A stretch of 49,277 bases of DNA from Polaromonas jejuensis NBRC 106434 (GTDB lineage: Bacteria; Pseudomonadota; Gammaproteobacteria; Burkholderiales; Burkholderiaceae_C): the NCBI RefSeq assembly GCF_001598235.1, contig NZ_BCYO01000027.1:1-49277 (forward strand), written 5' to 3'. The translations under genes were made by a program, and so were the position numbers. Of the stretch, positions 34,556-42,898 are shown piece after piece (the first letter of the stretch is position 1; every line of letters begins with the position of its first letter). The notes beneath the pieces were generated by a model. That model worked only from the letters and a program-made list of their open reading frames with translations. It had not been told where the DNA came from and made no database searches.

Positions 34556-35758
34556 TCACTTGCCGATGCCACTGGTGGCGTTGGCAGTCTGCGCGCTAGG
34601 CAACAGCAGACTGAGCACGCGGTTGAAGCGGACCAATGACGTAGGATCAACAAACACCACGTCCCGGGCCTTGAGGTCAAAACCTTCAGCCAGGGCATAG
34701 GCGGCAGGCGTGCGGGCATCGAGGTGATAAACCTCTGCATTGCCCGCCGCACCATTGCGCAGCACAAAGATCTGGCGAGGATCGCCTGAAAGTTGACTGA
34801 CGCCTCCGGACTCACCGAGTGCTTCGCTGAGCGTAAGCTGGCCATTGCGCAGCGGCATGGCGGTCGGTTTAAACACCTCTCCAAGCACAAAAACCTTGGA
34901 TTCGTCACGGCTGAGCACCCGCACCATATCGCCACCTGCCAGCAAAATGCTGCTCGGATTGACACCCAGCTTGGCCAATTGCGGGAAATTGACCTGGGTG
35001 GTACTGCCTGCTCGGGTAATGCTCACTGTTGACCGGTCTGCCGTTTCGGAAAAGCCCCCCGCCCGGCCAATCGCCTCAGGCAGGGTCAGCGGAATGTCGT
35101 TCACCGATTGAACGCCTGGCTGTCGAACCTCACCCTCCACATACACCCGCCCACTGCGATAGGCTTGAACACGCAACGTCATTTGCGGATTTTTAATGTA
35201 CTTACCGAGTTTGGTAACCAGTGCTTCGCAGGCTTGGGACTCCGTCAAGCCGGCGAGCTTGATATTTCCGGCGTAGGGAAATTGAACGAAGCCGTCTGTG
35301 CTGACGTTGTATCCATTGCCAACACTGGAGAGGCTGGCAGCGTCGGTCGTGGAATTGGAGGCCGCCGCTGCCAGGGTTAGTTCCGGATGATCCCAAACAA
35401 CAATATTGAGCACATCACCTGGCCCGATGGTGTAAGGCTTGGGCACACCAAAAAGTCGCTTGACCTCTAGTCCGACCTCGGTTGCCAGTTGTGCGCGCTG
35501 CATGCGGATGAGGTCTGGCGTGATGGGGAACAGCACGCCGGTTGCCGGCTTGCCGCCGGCCGCATAGCCGCCCTGCCCATCAGGCACGGGTTCATAGGCG
35601 CGCAGCCATTGCGGCAATGGAACGCCACTGCCTGAAGCCGCCTCGCCGCCACCGGCGCTGCTCATGGTGATGCCCGGCGCATAGGCGCAGGCGGTCAAAA
35701 TACTGCAGGCCAGCACGAGGCCAAGCCGTGAAAACCAGGGGGATGCCATTACCGTCAT
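34556..35758 (-). CDS. wza: Outer-membrane polysaccharide export lipoprotein (Wza family)
   Basis: Outer-membrane export channel, about 400 residues. The lipobox LTAC precedes CAYAPG, giving a lipid-anchored mature protein. TIGPGDVLNIVVWDHPELT is the poly-export domain, followed by SLBB repeats (YAGNIKLAGLTESQACEAL; VYVEGEVRQPGVQSVNDIP; VFVLGEVFKPTAMPLRNGQL). A GTG at 35782 and ATGs at 35758 or 35749 are possible starts, and no strong ribosome-binding site decides. The leader contains an ops-like element. It pairs with wzc downstream. Confidence 0.93.
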   Translation of the reverse strand: MTVMASPWFSRLGLVLACSILTACAYAPGITMSSAGGGEAASGSGVPLPQWLRAYEPVPDGQGGYAAGGKPATGVLFPITPDLIRMQRAQLATEVGLEVKRLFGVPKPYTIGPGDVLNIVVWDHPELTLAAAASNSTTDAASLSSVGNGYNVSTDGFVQFPYAGNIKLAGLTESQACEALVTKLGKYIKNPQMTLRVQAYRSGRVYVEGEVRQPGVQSVNDIPLTLPEAIGRAGGFSETADRSTVSITRAGSTTQVNFPQLAKLGVNPSSILLAGGDMVRVLSRDESKVFVLGEVFKPTAMPLRNGQLTLSEALGESGGVSQLSGDPRQIFVLRNGAAGNAEVYHLDARTPAAYALAEGFDLKARDVVFVDPTSLVRFNRVLSLLLPSAQTANATSGIGK

Positions 35759-35823
35759 TGAAAAAGCTCTGGATAAAAACACAAGAGTAACAACCTATTT
35801 TTGACAGGAAAATATTGAAACGG

Positions 35824-35836
35824 GCAGGCTACCGCA
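35824..35836 (-). promoter_or_regulatory. ops-like element in the wza leader
   Basis: Minus-strand TGCGGTAGCCTGC matches the E. coli ops core GGCGGTAGCGTGC at 11 of 13 positions, including GCGGTAGC. It lies 66 nt upstream of the wza ATG and 60 nt downstream of the RfaH-like stop codon. An 11/13 match is expected about once by chance in a window this size, so the support comes mainly from the location. Confidence 0.45.
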
Positions 35837-35895
35837 GTGTTTGGCGCCTTTTCGGCTCTAAACACCTTCAAAACCTTCACCCCACCCGTCGCTGG

Positions 35896-36465
35896 CTAGG
35901 CCAACTCAAGCTGGTGGTGTTCTACCTGCAACGTTTTCTGCCCACCCAGCAGTTGCAGCAGCAAGGTCACCCGCTTGGCAGAGACCGACTTGACCAAGCC
36001 TTCGAGACCGCACAAACCGCAGTGGCGCAAGCGCACCTGTTGCCCGGGCAGAAAGGGACTGATCTCGCCGAGATCCGCCCGGTTACGCTCGGCCTCGCAG
36101 GCCTGGATGGCCAGAAGCTGCTCTGGTTTTAACAGAGCAGGATGAAGCCCAAATGACAGGACGAAGGACACACCGCGCGTTGAGCGGGCGCCCGAAATGG
36201 ACTGCCCGACGTGACCCGGCCTGAAAAACACATAGCGGGGAAACATGGGCTCAAACGCCGAAAGCGCCCCGGCAGACGACTTTTTGAAGGTTTTGTACCG
36301 GGGAAGATAGGCCTCAAAGCCCTGCTGCTCAAGATTGGCAACGGCTACCTGCTCGCGCTTGGGCTGGGTGTAGACAACATACCAGTTGCCCTTATCGCCG
36401 ATTTTCGACGATTCGGCGATCGCGTATTTTTCGTCCTCGGCTACCATGCGCACTCGCATGCGCAT
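35896..36465 (-). CDS. RfaH/NusG-like transcription antiterminator
   Basis: Specialised NusG paralogue expected to ride RNA polymerase and keep long operons transcribed. The 189-residue protein has an N-terminal extension of about 27 residues, then WYVVYTQPKREQVAVANLEQ and FEPMFPRYVFFRP. STRGVSFVLSFGLHPALL resembles the ATRGVSHFVRFG segment of RfaH, and a C-terminal KOW-like domain begins near PFLPGQQVRLR. The start at 36465 has GGGGA 8 nt upstream. It is the first gene of the 24-kb polysaccharide locus. Confidence 0.88.
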   Translation of the reverse strand: MRMRVRMVAEDEKYAIAESSKIGDKGNWYVVYTQPKREQVAVANLEQQGFEAYLPRYKTFKKSSAGALSAFEPMFPRYVFFRPGHVGQSISGARSTRGVSFVLSFGLHPALLKPEQLLAIQACEAERNRADLGEISPFLPGQQVRLRHCGLCGLEGLVKSVSAKRVTLLLQLLGGQKTLQVEHHQLELA

Positions 36466-36897
36466 AGCGTAATTCCCCGCTTTTTAAACACCCAAGCACT
36501 CTTTTTACATTGTTTAACAGATTCAATTTTACTAGGGTTGCCATAGCCAAGCCCCCCTTGAGCGCCAACTGTTACGTGTAAAAAGTCACAAGACCACCAT
36601 TCATTAAAGCCGTAAACCCTTTAAATTACAGCCATCGGATGACATCAGCCTTTGATGTTTTGCCAAAAGTCGTCAATAACTCATAAAATCATCACCCCAA
36701 CGAACAGGCAGTCCAGTGGTCGTTAAACAACTATCGATTGAGTGATCAGGCCGCTGTGGATTCCCGCCTTCGCGGAATGACGGCAAGCCCTGTTGGCATG
36801 CGAGCCAACCTTCAGGACGAACGGCTTAACTGAACGGTATTGACGCCTGCGCCATTTACTTCGCGTCATCCACGCAAAGCTTTGGCACAATTTGCCC
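36466..36897. other. Divergent intergenic region (polysaccharide locus / hemB)
   Basis: This 432-nt AT-richer region must hold the promoter of the polysaccharide locus (minus) and that of hemB (plus). A TAAAAT hexamer on the minus strand near 36530 resembles a -10 box but lacks a convincing -35. A perfect ACATCA/TGATGT hairpin lies at 36642-36658 and a repeat unit at 36757-36781. I cannot place either promoter with confidence. Confidence 0.4.
36757..36781. repeat. REP-like palindromic unit upstream of hemB
   Basis: TGGATTCCCGCCTTCGCGGAATGAC, written here as TGGATTCCCGCC + TTCGCGGAATGAC, is an imperfect palindrome related to the TGGATTGC..CGCAATGAC units elsewhere in the window. Confidence 0.5.
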
Positions 36898-37914
36898 ATG
36901 ACATTGCACGCCTCCAACTTCGCCCCCTTCCCCATGGGCCGTCCCCGGCGCCTGCGCCGCGACAGCTTCACGCGCAACCTGGTCCGTGAGCATGCACTCA
37001 CTGCCCACGACCTGATCTACCCGGTGTTCGTGCACGAAGGCCAGAACCGCCGCGAGGCCGTGGCGTCCATGCCCGGCGTGGAGCGCCTGAGCCTGGACTT
37101 GCTGCTGCCGGTGGCCGAGGAATGCGTGAAGCTGGGCATCCCGGTGATGGCCCTGTTCCCCGTGATTGACGCGTCGCTCAAAACCCCGGACGGCAAGGAA
37201 GCGCTGAACCCCGAGGGACTGATCCCACGCGTGGTGCAAGGCCTCAAAAAAGAATTCCCGGATCTCGGCGTGATGACCGATGTGGCGCTGGACCCCTACA
37301 CCAGCCACGGCCAGGACGGCATGCTGGATGAAACGGGCTACATCCTGAATGATGAAACCGTTGAAATCCTGACCGGTCAGGCCATCACACAGGCCGAAGC
37401 CGGCGTGGACATCGTGGCGCCCAGCGACATGATGGATGGCCGTATCGGCGCCATCCGCCAGGCGCTGGAAAGCCAGAGCCTCATCCATACCCGCATCATG
37501 GCCTACAGCGCCAAGTACGCGAGTGCGTTTTATGGCCCTTTCCGCGACGCGGTGGGCTCCGCCGCCAACCTCGGCAAGAGCAACAAAAAGGTCTACCAGA
37601 TGGACCCGGGCAACAGCGACGAGGCTCTGCGCGAAGTGGCGATGGACATTGCCGAAGGCGCCGACATGGTGATGGTCAAGCCCGGCATGCCCTACCTGGA
37701 CGTGGTGCGCCGCGTGAAGGATGAATTCCAGGTGCCGACCTTTGCCTACCAGGTCAGCGGCGAATACGCCATGCTCAAGGCCGCCGCCCAGAACGGATGG
37801 CTGGACCATGACGCCGTGATGCTGGAAAGCCTGCTGGCCTTCAAGCGGGCCGGCGCCGACGGCGTGCTGACCTACTTCGCCATCGACGCGGCCAGAAAAC
37901 TGCGCCAGGGCTGA
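36898..37914 (+). CDS. hemB: Delta-aminolevulinic acid dehydratase (porphobilinogen synthase)
   Basis: Condenses two 5-aminolevulinate molecules into porphobilinogen in heme synthesis. From the ATG at 36898 there are 338 residues. Active-site lysines are in YSAKYASAFYGPF and VMVKPGMPYLD. The region that carries zinc-binding cysteines in other family members reads ALDPYTSHGQDG, so this is probably a magnesium-type rather than a zinc-type enzyme. An upstream TTG at 36892 is less likely. Confidence 0.97.
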   Translation: MTLHASNFAPFPMGRPRRLRRDSFTRNLVREHALTAHDLIYPVFVHEGQNRREAVASMPGVERLSLDLLLPVAEECVKLGIPVMALFPVIDASLKTPDGKEALNPEGLIPRVVQGLKKEFPDLGVMTDVALDPYTSHGQDGMLDETGYILNDETVEILTGQAITQAEAGVDIVAPSDMMDGRIGAIRQALESQSLIHTRIMAYSAKYASAFYGPFRDAVGSAANLGKSNKKVYQMDPGNSDEALREVAMDIAEGADMVMVKPGMPYLDVVRRVKDEFQVPTFAYQVSGEYAMLKAAAQNGWLDHDAVMLESLLAFKRAGADGVLTYFAIDAARKLRQG

Positions 37915-37944
37915 AGAGCCAAGGGCTTCACAGGCCCCGATTTA

Positions 37945-37999
37945 CTATCAAAAAAGTAGCTGGATGCGCCCGTAAAATAAGCGCTAGAAGCCGATTTTG
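37945..37999 (+). repeat. Dispersed ~50-bp TAGCTGCTTGCGC repeat, copy 4
   Basis: AAAAAGTAGCTGGATGCGCC, then CGTAAAATAAGCGC and TAGAAGCCGATTTT. The internal pairing here is GCGC/GCGC. It fills most of the hemB-corA gap and could act as hemB terminator. Confidence 0.65.
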
Positions 38000-38026
38000 C
38001 ACTTCAACGCAGGGGTTTGAGCTTTT

Positions 38027-39142
38027 ATGCGTGTTTTCACCATCACCGCCGGCAGCCAGGGCGTCAGCGAAACCGATGTCCTGCCCACCCAGCTGCCGGC
38101 GCAGGGCTTTGTCTGGATGGCCTGCGCACGGCGCGAGTTCGAGGTGCTGCAGGCCCAAATCCAGGCCACCCTGCAGCTGCTGTGCGGCACCCAGCTGGTG
38201 GACCTGCACGTGGCCGACCTGCTGAACAACCAGTTGCCCTCGCATTACGACTACACCTCACAGTACGACACGCTGGTGTTCCGCCGCCTGGCCGCCGGCA
38301 ACACCGAAACCGACCTCGCCCAGCCCGGCGAGCCGCTGCACCAGCGCCCCAAGCGCGGCGGCCCCCCGGTGCTCAGGCGCATTGACACCAGCCCCGTGGG
38401 TTTCGCCGTGTTTGACCAGGTGCTGCTGACCGTGCACCCCACCGACTGCAACGTGCGCGATGCCTATGCCGCCAGGCTGCTCAACGCCACCAGCACCGAA
38501 TCGCGCGCCAGCGGCGTCAAGCTGCCGGCCAGCCCGGCCGACCTGATGCTGCGCATCGTCAACCTCATGGTGGACGGCTACCTGGAACTGCGGCGCGAGC
38601 TCACGCGCCAGCTCGACCACTGGCAGCACGAACTGCTCAGACCCGGCACGCGCTTTGCCAACTGGAGTTCGGTGCTCGATGCCCGGCTGGCCATGCACCA
38701 GCTCGACGAAATTTGCGAAGACCAGCGCTCGGCACTGCAGGACTGGATCGACTCGCTGGAGACCTGGCCCGACGCCGAGTCCCCCGGCACCCAGCGCGAA
38801 CGCGAACTGCTCAAGGTGCGCTCGCGCGACGTGCTGGAACACATCGAGCGCGTGGTGCACCATGTGCGGCGCATGGAGCAAAGCGCCGAAACCGCCGTGC
38901 AGATGCATTTTTCGGCGCAAAGCAACCGCACCAACGACATCATGCGCACGCTGACGGCACTCACCGCCGTGTTCCTGCCGCTGAACCTGATCACCGGATT
39001 TTTCGGCATGAACTTCGAGTTCCTGCCCATCATCCATACCGCCGCCGGATTCTGGTGGACCTTCGGCTTCATGGTGCTGCTGGTGGTGGTGGTCGTGGCC
39101 GTGTTCTGGCGCAAACGCTATCTGGCGCGAACCAGCCGCTAA
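38027..39142 (+). CDS. corA: CorA-like magnesium/divalent cation transporter
   Basis: A 371-residue inner-membrane channel of the CorA/2-TM-GxN family. A large cytoplasmic N-terminal domain with long helices is followed by two C-terminal membrane segments. The pore signature GMN occurs in GFFGMNFEF near residue 325, with a short basic tail (WRKRYLARTSR). The start ATG at 38027 follows an AGGGG. Its stop is only 6 nt from that of the convergent GST gene. Confidence 0.93.
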   Translation: MRVFTITAGSQGVSETDVLPTQLPAQGFVWMACARREFEVLQAQIQATLQLLCGTQLVDLHVADLLNNQLPSHYDYTSQYDTLVFRRLAAGNTETDLAQPGEPLHQRPKRGGPPVLRRIDTSPVGFAVFDQVLLTVHPTDCNVRDAYAARLLNATSTESRASGVKLPASPADLMLRIVNLMVDGYLELRRELTRQLDHWQHELLRPGTRFANWSSVLDARLAMHQLDEICEDQRSALQDWIDSLETWPDAESPGTQRERELLKVRSRDVLEHIERVVHHVRRMEQSAETAVQMHFSAQSNRTNDIMRTLTALTAVFLPLNLITGFFGMNFEFLPIIHTAAGFWWTFGFMVLLVVVVVAVFWRKRYLARTSR

Positions 39143-39148
39143 GTCCTT

Positions 39149-39796
39149 TCAAACCCAGGGTTGGGCCAGCCCTTCGGCGGCAAAAGTCCTGATCACCGCC
39201 GGGCGCGCCAGCACGCGCTGCAAATAGGGCCCGAGCTGCGGCCGGGTCCGGGCGGGCTGGCCAAAGTTGCGGGTCCAGCGGCACAGCATCATGGCGTAGG
39301 CGTCCAGCGCCGTGTAGGCGTCCCCGAGCAGCCACGGGCCGCCATGGCGTGCCAGTTCCCTGTCCAGCTGGTCCAGCAGCACGCGCACCCGCCCTTCGGC
39401 ATGGGTCTTGAGCTCGGCAGCGCCGGCCGGGTTGCTGGCGTTCATCCAGCGCTCGGGGTAGAAGTAAATGATCAGCGTGGCCTGCAGGGTGTTGGTCAGC
39501 CACATCAGCCATTTGTAGAAATGCGCGCGCTCAGGGGTGCCCAGCGCCGGTGCCAGAGCGGCTTCGGGGTAGCTGTCGCACAGGTGCAGGCAGATCGCCG
39601 CCGACTCGTAGAGCACCAGATCGCCGTCGGTGAGCGCCGGGATCAGCCCGTTCGGGTTGAGCTGGAGGTACTGCTGGGTCTTGTGCACGTCCTGGCTGCG
39701 ATCCACCAGCACCAGCTGGAACGGCACGCCTATCTCTTGGAGCAGGACATGGGGCGCCATGGCGGCTGTGCTGGGGTAGTAATGGAGCTGGATCAT
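39149..39796 (-). CDS. Glutathione S-transferase
   Basis: Cytosolic GST of 215 residues: N-terminal thioredoxin-like domain (MIQLHYYPSTAAMAPHVLLQ, NPNGLIPALTDGD, LYESAAICLHLCD, the last being the glutathione gamma-glutamyl site) and an all-helical C-terminal domain with GDAYTALDAYAMML. It belongs to the broad bacterial GST class; no substrate can be named. Convergent with corA at 6 nt spacing. Confidence 0.9.
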   Translation of the reverse strand: MIQLHYYPSTAAMAPHVLLQEIGVPFQLVLVDRSQDVHKTQQYLQLNPNGLIPALTDGDLVLYESAAICLHLCDSYPEAALAPALGTPERAHFYKWLMWLTNTLQATLIIYFYPERWMNASNPAGAAELKTHAEGRVRVLLDQLDRELARHGGPWLLGDAYTALDAYAMMLCRWTRNFGQPARTRPQLGPYLQRVLARPAVIRTFAAEGLAQPWV

Positions 39797-39829
39797 GGTC
39801 GGATGGCGGCTTGTGCCGCCTCTCTATTT

Positions 39830-39884
39830 GCTATAGAAATAATAGCATTATACGCCTGTGCTACAAGGACTGGCGACTCAAAAC
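39830..39884 (+). repeat. Dispersed ~50-bp TAGCTGCTTGCGC repeat, copy 5 (diverged)
   Basis: CTATAGAAATAATAGCATTATACGCC, in pieces CTATAGAAATAATAGC and ATTATACGCC, followed by TGTGCTACAAGG, which can pair CCTTGT-like against ACAAGG. It lies in the gap between the GST and dienelactone hydrolase genes. Confidence 0.4.
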
Positions 39885-39911
39885 CATTGCATTCCGGGCT
39901 GCCAGCCGGTG

Positions 39912-40595
39912 TCAGCCCAGATGCTGGCCGAAGAACGCCAGCGTGCGCTCGCGCGCCAGTTTGGCCGCCGCCGCGTTATACGAGCCGCGCTGGTCGCAGT
40001 TAAAGCCGTGGTTGGCGTTGTAGACATGCACCTGCACGCCGGGCTGGCCCTTTTTGAAAGCCTCCACGGTGTCGAGCGGAATCCAGTGGTCCTGGTCGCC
40101 AAAATGGGCCAGCACCGGCACCCGCGGCTGGCGCGCAGCTTCCGCCTCGGCCGTCATGCCGCCGCCGTAATACGGCGCCGCGGCGGCGAGGCCCTTCAGG
40201 CTGCAGGCGGCGCGCCAGGTCAGCAGGCCGCCCCAGCAATAGCCCACGATGCCGACCTTGCCGCCGCTGGCGGCGTAGTCGATGGCGGCCTGCAGGTCCT
40301 GCATCACACCGGGTGCGGGCAGCGCCTCGACGGCCGTCTTGAGGCCGAAGCCCGCGTTCATGTCGGCCTCGGTGTAGCCCAGTTCCACGCCGGGTTTGAC
40401 GCGTTCAAACGTGGCCGGCGCCACGGCCAGGTAGCCCGCGGCGGCGTAGCCGTCGGCAACCGAGCGGATGTGCGAGTTGACGCCGAAGATTTCCTGCACC
40501 ACGACAATCGCGCCGCGCGCTTTGCCGGCGGGTTGCGCCACGTAAGCGGGCACGCTGAAGCCGTCGGCGGCCTTGAGATTGATGAATTGACCCAT
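39912..40595 (-). CDS. Dienelactone hydrolase family protein
   Basis: Alpha/beta hydrolase of 227 residues with a cysteine nucleophile. VGIVGYCWGG carries Cys at the elbow, the Asp is in HFGDQDHWIP, and the His is in NANHGFNCD. Dienelactone hydrolases open lactone rings in chlorocatechol degradation, but most genomic paralogues have unknown substrates and no aromatic-degradation genes are adjacent. The start is the ATG at 40595, with AGGAG 10 nt upstream; a TTG at 40604 is too close to that site. Confidence 0.9.
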   Translation of the reverse strand: MGQFINLKAADGFSVPAYVAQPAGKARGAIVVVQEIFGVNSHIRSVADGYAAAGYLAVAPATFERVKPGVELGYTEADMNAGFGLKTAVEALPAPGVMQDLQAAIDYAASGGKVGIVGYCWGGLLTWRAACSLKGLAAAAPYYGGGMTAEAEAARQPRVPVLAHFGDQDHWIPLDTVEAFKKGQPGVQVHVYNANHGFNCDQRGSYNAAAAKLARERTLAFFGQHLG

Positions 40596-40718
40596 GATGT
40601 TCAAGCTCCTGTGAAATGATGGTGTGGGTTGTGTGGCTTGCTTAAAAAAAGCGGGTAGGGCTGGCGCGAAGTGCCGCGCAAGGCCTTGACTGTAAGCCTT
40701 GACTGTAAGGCCCGGCCC

Positions 40719-41327
40719 TCAGGCGCGCGCCGCCAGTTTGCGCTCGACAAAGTCGAGCCTGTCCTGCCCCCAGAACAGTTCGCCGTCCACCACATAGCTG
40801 GGTGCGCCAAACACGCCCGCCTCAATCGCCTGCTGGGTGTTGGCCTCGTAGCGTTCCTGCGCCGCCTGGCTGTAGGACTGCTCCAGCCGCGCAGCGGGCA
40901 AGCCGCACTCGGCCAGCAGTTCTGCCAGCACCTTCTCACTGGCAATATGGCGCTCCTCGGCCCACACGGCCTTGAAGATCGCCGCGCCCATGCGCATGGC
41001 GGCGTCGCTGCCATCGTGCAGGTCCACCGCAATGATCAGCCGCGACGCGTCGTCGCCCGACACCGGAAAGTATCTGGGCTTGGGGTTCAGCGGCGCCCGG
41101 AGGTAGTCTGAATAGCGCCGCAGTTCCAGCAGGCGATAGGCCTGGCGCTGCGGCGCGCGCTGGCCCAGCGGCAGCCCGCCCGAGATCGGAAACACCTTGC
41201 CGCCCAGGTCTATGGGCAGCACGCGCACCGTGGCGCTGGCCTGGCGGGCAATCTCGGCAAAACGTGCGTGGCCGAGGTAGGTCCAGGGACTTTGCGGCGT
41301 GAAGTAATAATCCACAATCTTGCTCAC
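40719..41327 (-). CDS. 2-hydroxychromene-2-carboxylate isomerase-like (DsbA family)
   Basis: Thioredoxin-fold, glutathione-dependent isomerase-like protein of 202 residues. DYYFTPQSPWTYLGHARF carries the Ser that replaces the DsbA cysteine; GVFGAPSYVVDGELFWGQDR near the C-terminus is characteristic. The enzyme class acts in naphthalene degradation, but homologues are common without that pathway. The start is a GTG at 41327 with GGAGG 6 nt upstream; a TTG at 41345 lacks this support. Confidence 0.88.
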   Translation of the reverse strand: MSKIVDYYFTPQSPWTYLGHARFAEIARQASATVRVLPIDLGGKVFPISGGLPLGQRAPQRQAYRLLELRRYSDYLRAPLNPKPRYFPVSGDDASRLIIAVDLHDGSDAAMRMGAAIFKAVWAEERHIASEKVLAELLAECGLPAARLEQSYSQAAQERYEANTQQAIEAGVFGAPSYVVDGELFWGQDRLDFVERKLAARA

Positions 41328-41437
41328 AGCAGCCTCCGGTGGCAAACGTTCATGGTGCGGGTCTTTCTTTACAGTACATTGATTTGCCTCAATTCCGCTT
41401 TTTACCCGGGATTGGCATTTTTTGCAGGAGGTCCGGT

Positions 41438-42184
41438 TTGTCCAAGCTTGTTTTGATCACGGGTGGCTCGCGCGGCATTGGCGCGGCAACGGCCCTGCTG
41501 GCCGCCCGGCAGGGCTACGCGGTGGCCGTCAACTACGCGGCCAACTCGCTGGCCGCCGATGAGGTGGTGCGGCAGATTCGCCAGGCGGGCGGCCAGGCCA
41601 TGGCGGTGCAGGCCGATGTGGCCCGTGAAGCGCAGGTGCTGGCGATGTTTGAAAAGATCGATGCCAGGTTCGGCCGCCTGAGCGCACTGGTCAACAACGC
41701 CGGCGTGGTGGACCAGACCACGCGCGTCGATGCGATCACCCAGGCGCGCCTGCAGCGCATCTTCGAGGTCAATGTGTTCGGCTCCTTTTTGTGCGCCCGC
41801 GAAGCCGTCAGGCGCATGAGCACGCGCTACGGCGGCGCGGGCGGCGCCATCGTCAATGTCTCCAGCGCCGCGGCGCGGCTGGGTTCACCCGGCCAATATG
41901 TGGACTACGCGGCCGCCAAGGGCGCCATCGATACCTTCACGCTGGGGCTGTCCAAGGAAGTGGCGGCCGAGGGCATACGCGTCAACGCGGTGCGGCCCGG
42001 CATCATAGACACCGACATCCACGCCTCGGGCGGCCTGCCTGATCGCGCGCGCGAGCTGGCACCGCAAGTGCCCCTGCAACGCGCCGGCACGGCCGAAGAG
42101 GTGGCCGAGGCGATTGTCTGGCTGCTGGGCGAGCAATCGAGCTACACCACCGGTGCGCTGCTTGATGTGGCGGGAGGCCGCTGA
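41438..42184 (+). CDS. Short-chain dehydrogenase/reductase
   Basis: NAD(P)-dependent SDR of 248 residues: TGGSRGIGAATALLA (nucleotide site), NNAGVV, Ser in VNVSSAAA, and the catalytic YVDYAAAKGA (Tyr-x-x-x-Lys), then RPGIIDTDIHAS. A TTG at 41438 is the likely start, because AGGAGG lies exactly 6 nt upstream and the protein then starts at the first beta strand (SKLVLITGG). Its TGA overlaps the marC ATG by one base (TGATG), indicating coupling. Substrate unknown; it is close to the 3-oxoacyl-ACP reductase/glucose dehydrogenase type. Confidence 0.9.
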   Translation: MSKLVLITGGSRGIGAATALLAARQGYAVAVNYAANSLAADEVVRQIRQAGGQAMAVQADVAREAQVLAMFEKIDARFGRLSALVNNAGVVDQTTRVDAITQARLQRIFEVNVFGSFLCAREAVRRMSTRYGGAGGAIVNVSSAAARLGSPGQYVDYAAAKGAIDTFTLGLSKEVAAEGIRVNAVRPGIIDTDIHASGGLPDRARELAPQVPLQRAGTAEEVAEAIVWLLGEQSSYTTGALLDVAGGR

Positions 42185-42816
42185 TGGATTTCAAACCCCT
42201 GGTCACGCTGCTGGCCATCGTGAATCCGCTGGCCATCGTGCCGTTTTTCATTCACTACACGCAGGGCTTTTCGCGGCCCCAGCGCAAGCGCACCATTATT
42301 ACCGCGGCGTTCAGCGCCTTTGTCGTGATCGCCATCAGCGCCTTGGCCGGCCTGCGCATCCTGGAATTCTTCAACATCTCGCTGGCCAGCTTCCAGGTCG
42401 GCGGGGGCATGCTGCTGCTGATCAGTTCCATGAACATGCTCAACGCCCAGCCCGCGGAAGCCAAACCGCTGACCAAGGAGCTGGAAGACGGCGCGGAAAA
42501 GGCGGCCATGGGCGCCAGCATCGCGGTGGTGCCGCTGACCATCCCGCTGCTCACCGGCCCGGCCACCATGTCGACGGTGGTGATTTACGCGGAAAAAGCC
42601 AAAACCATTGTCCAGCTCGGCACCCTGGTGGGCTACGGCGTGGTGGTTGGCCTGGCGACGGCGCTGTGCTTCTCGCTGGCCGAGCCGATTGCCCGCGTGC
42701 TCGGCAAGACCGGCATCAATGTCATGACCCGGCTCATGGGCCTGATCCTGGCGGCGCTGGCCGTGGAGGTGATGGCCGACGGCCTGGGCAAGCTGTTTCC
42801 CATCCTGCACGCCTGA
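42184..42816 (+). CDS. MarC family integral membrane protein
   Basis: A 210-residue inner-membrane protein with about six membrane segments and the MarC/UPF0056 signatures LVTLLAIVNPLAIVPFFIHY, GGGMLLLISSMNML and AVVPLTIPLLTGPATMSTV. Function unproven; the name comes from proximity to marRAB in E. coli, and it is not established as a drug exporter. Translationally coupled to the SDR gene. Confidence 0.92.
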   Translation: MDFKPLVTLLAIVNPLAIVPFFIHYTQGFSRPQRKRTIITAAFSAFVVIAISALAGLRILEFFNISLASFQVGGGMLLLISSMNMLNAQPAEAKPLTKELEDGAEKAAMGASIAVVPLTIPLLTGPATMSTVVIYAEKAKTIVQLGTLVGYGVVVGLATALCFSLAEPIARVLGKTGINVMTRLMGLILAALAVEVMADGLGKLFPILHA

Positions 42817-42844
42817 TCGCCAGGCGTGCCGCCCCCCTGGGATA

Positions 42845-42898
42845 AGGCCAATAACGGCCTCCAGCCCTTGTATACAGGGCGTTAACAGCTATCTTTTT
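42845..42898 (-). repeat. Dispersed ~50-bp repeat, copy 6, doubling as a terminator
   Basis: Minus-strand AAAAAGATAGCTGTTAACGCCC, in pieces AAAAAGATAGCTG and TTAACGCCCT, then AGGGCTGGAGGCCG. The stem is GCCCT/AGGGC. It lies between convergent marC and the cyclic-nucleotide-domain gene; an additional AGGCC/GGCCT hairpin adjoins. The TAG stop codon of the minus-strand gene (42889-42891) is part of the repeat core. Confidence 0.65.

Noticed and set aside
36856..37809. Long minus-strand frame over hemB
   Set aside because: Antisense shadow of HemB.
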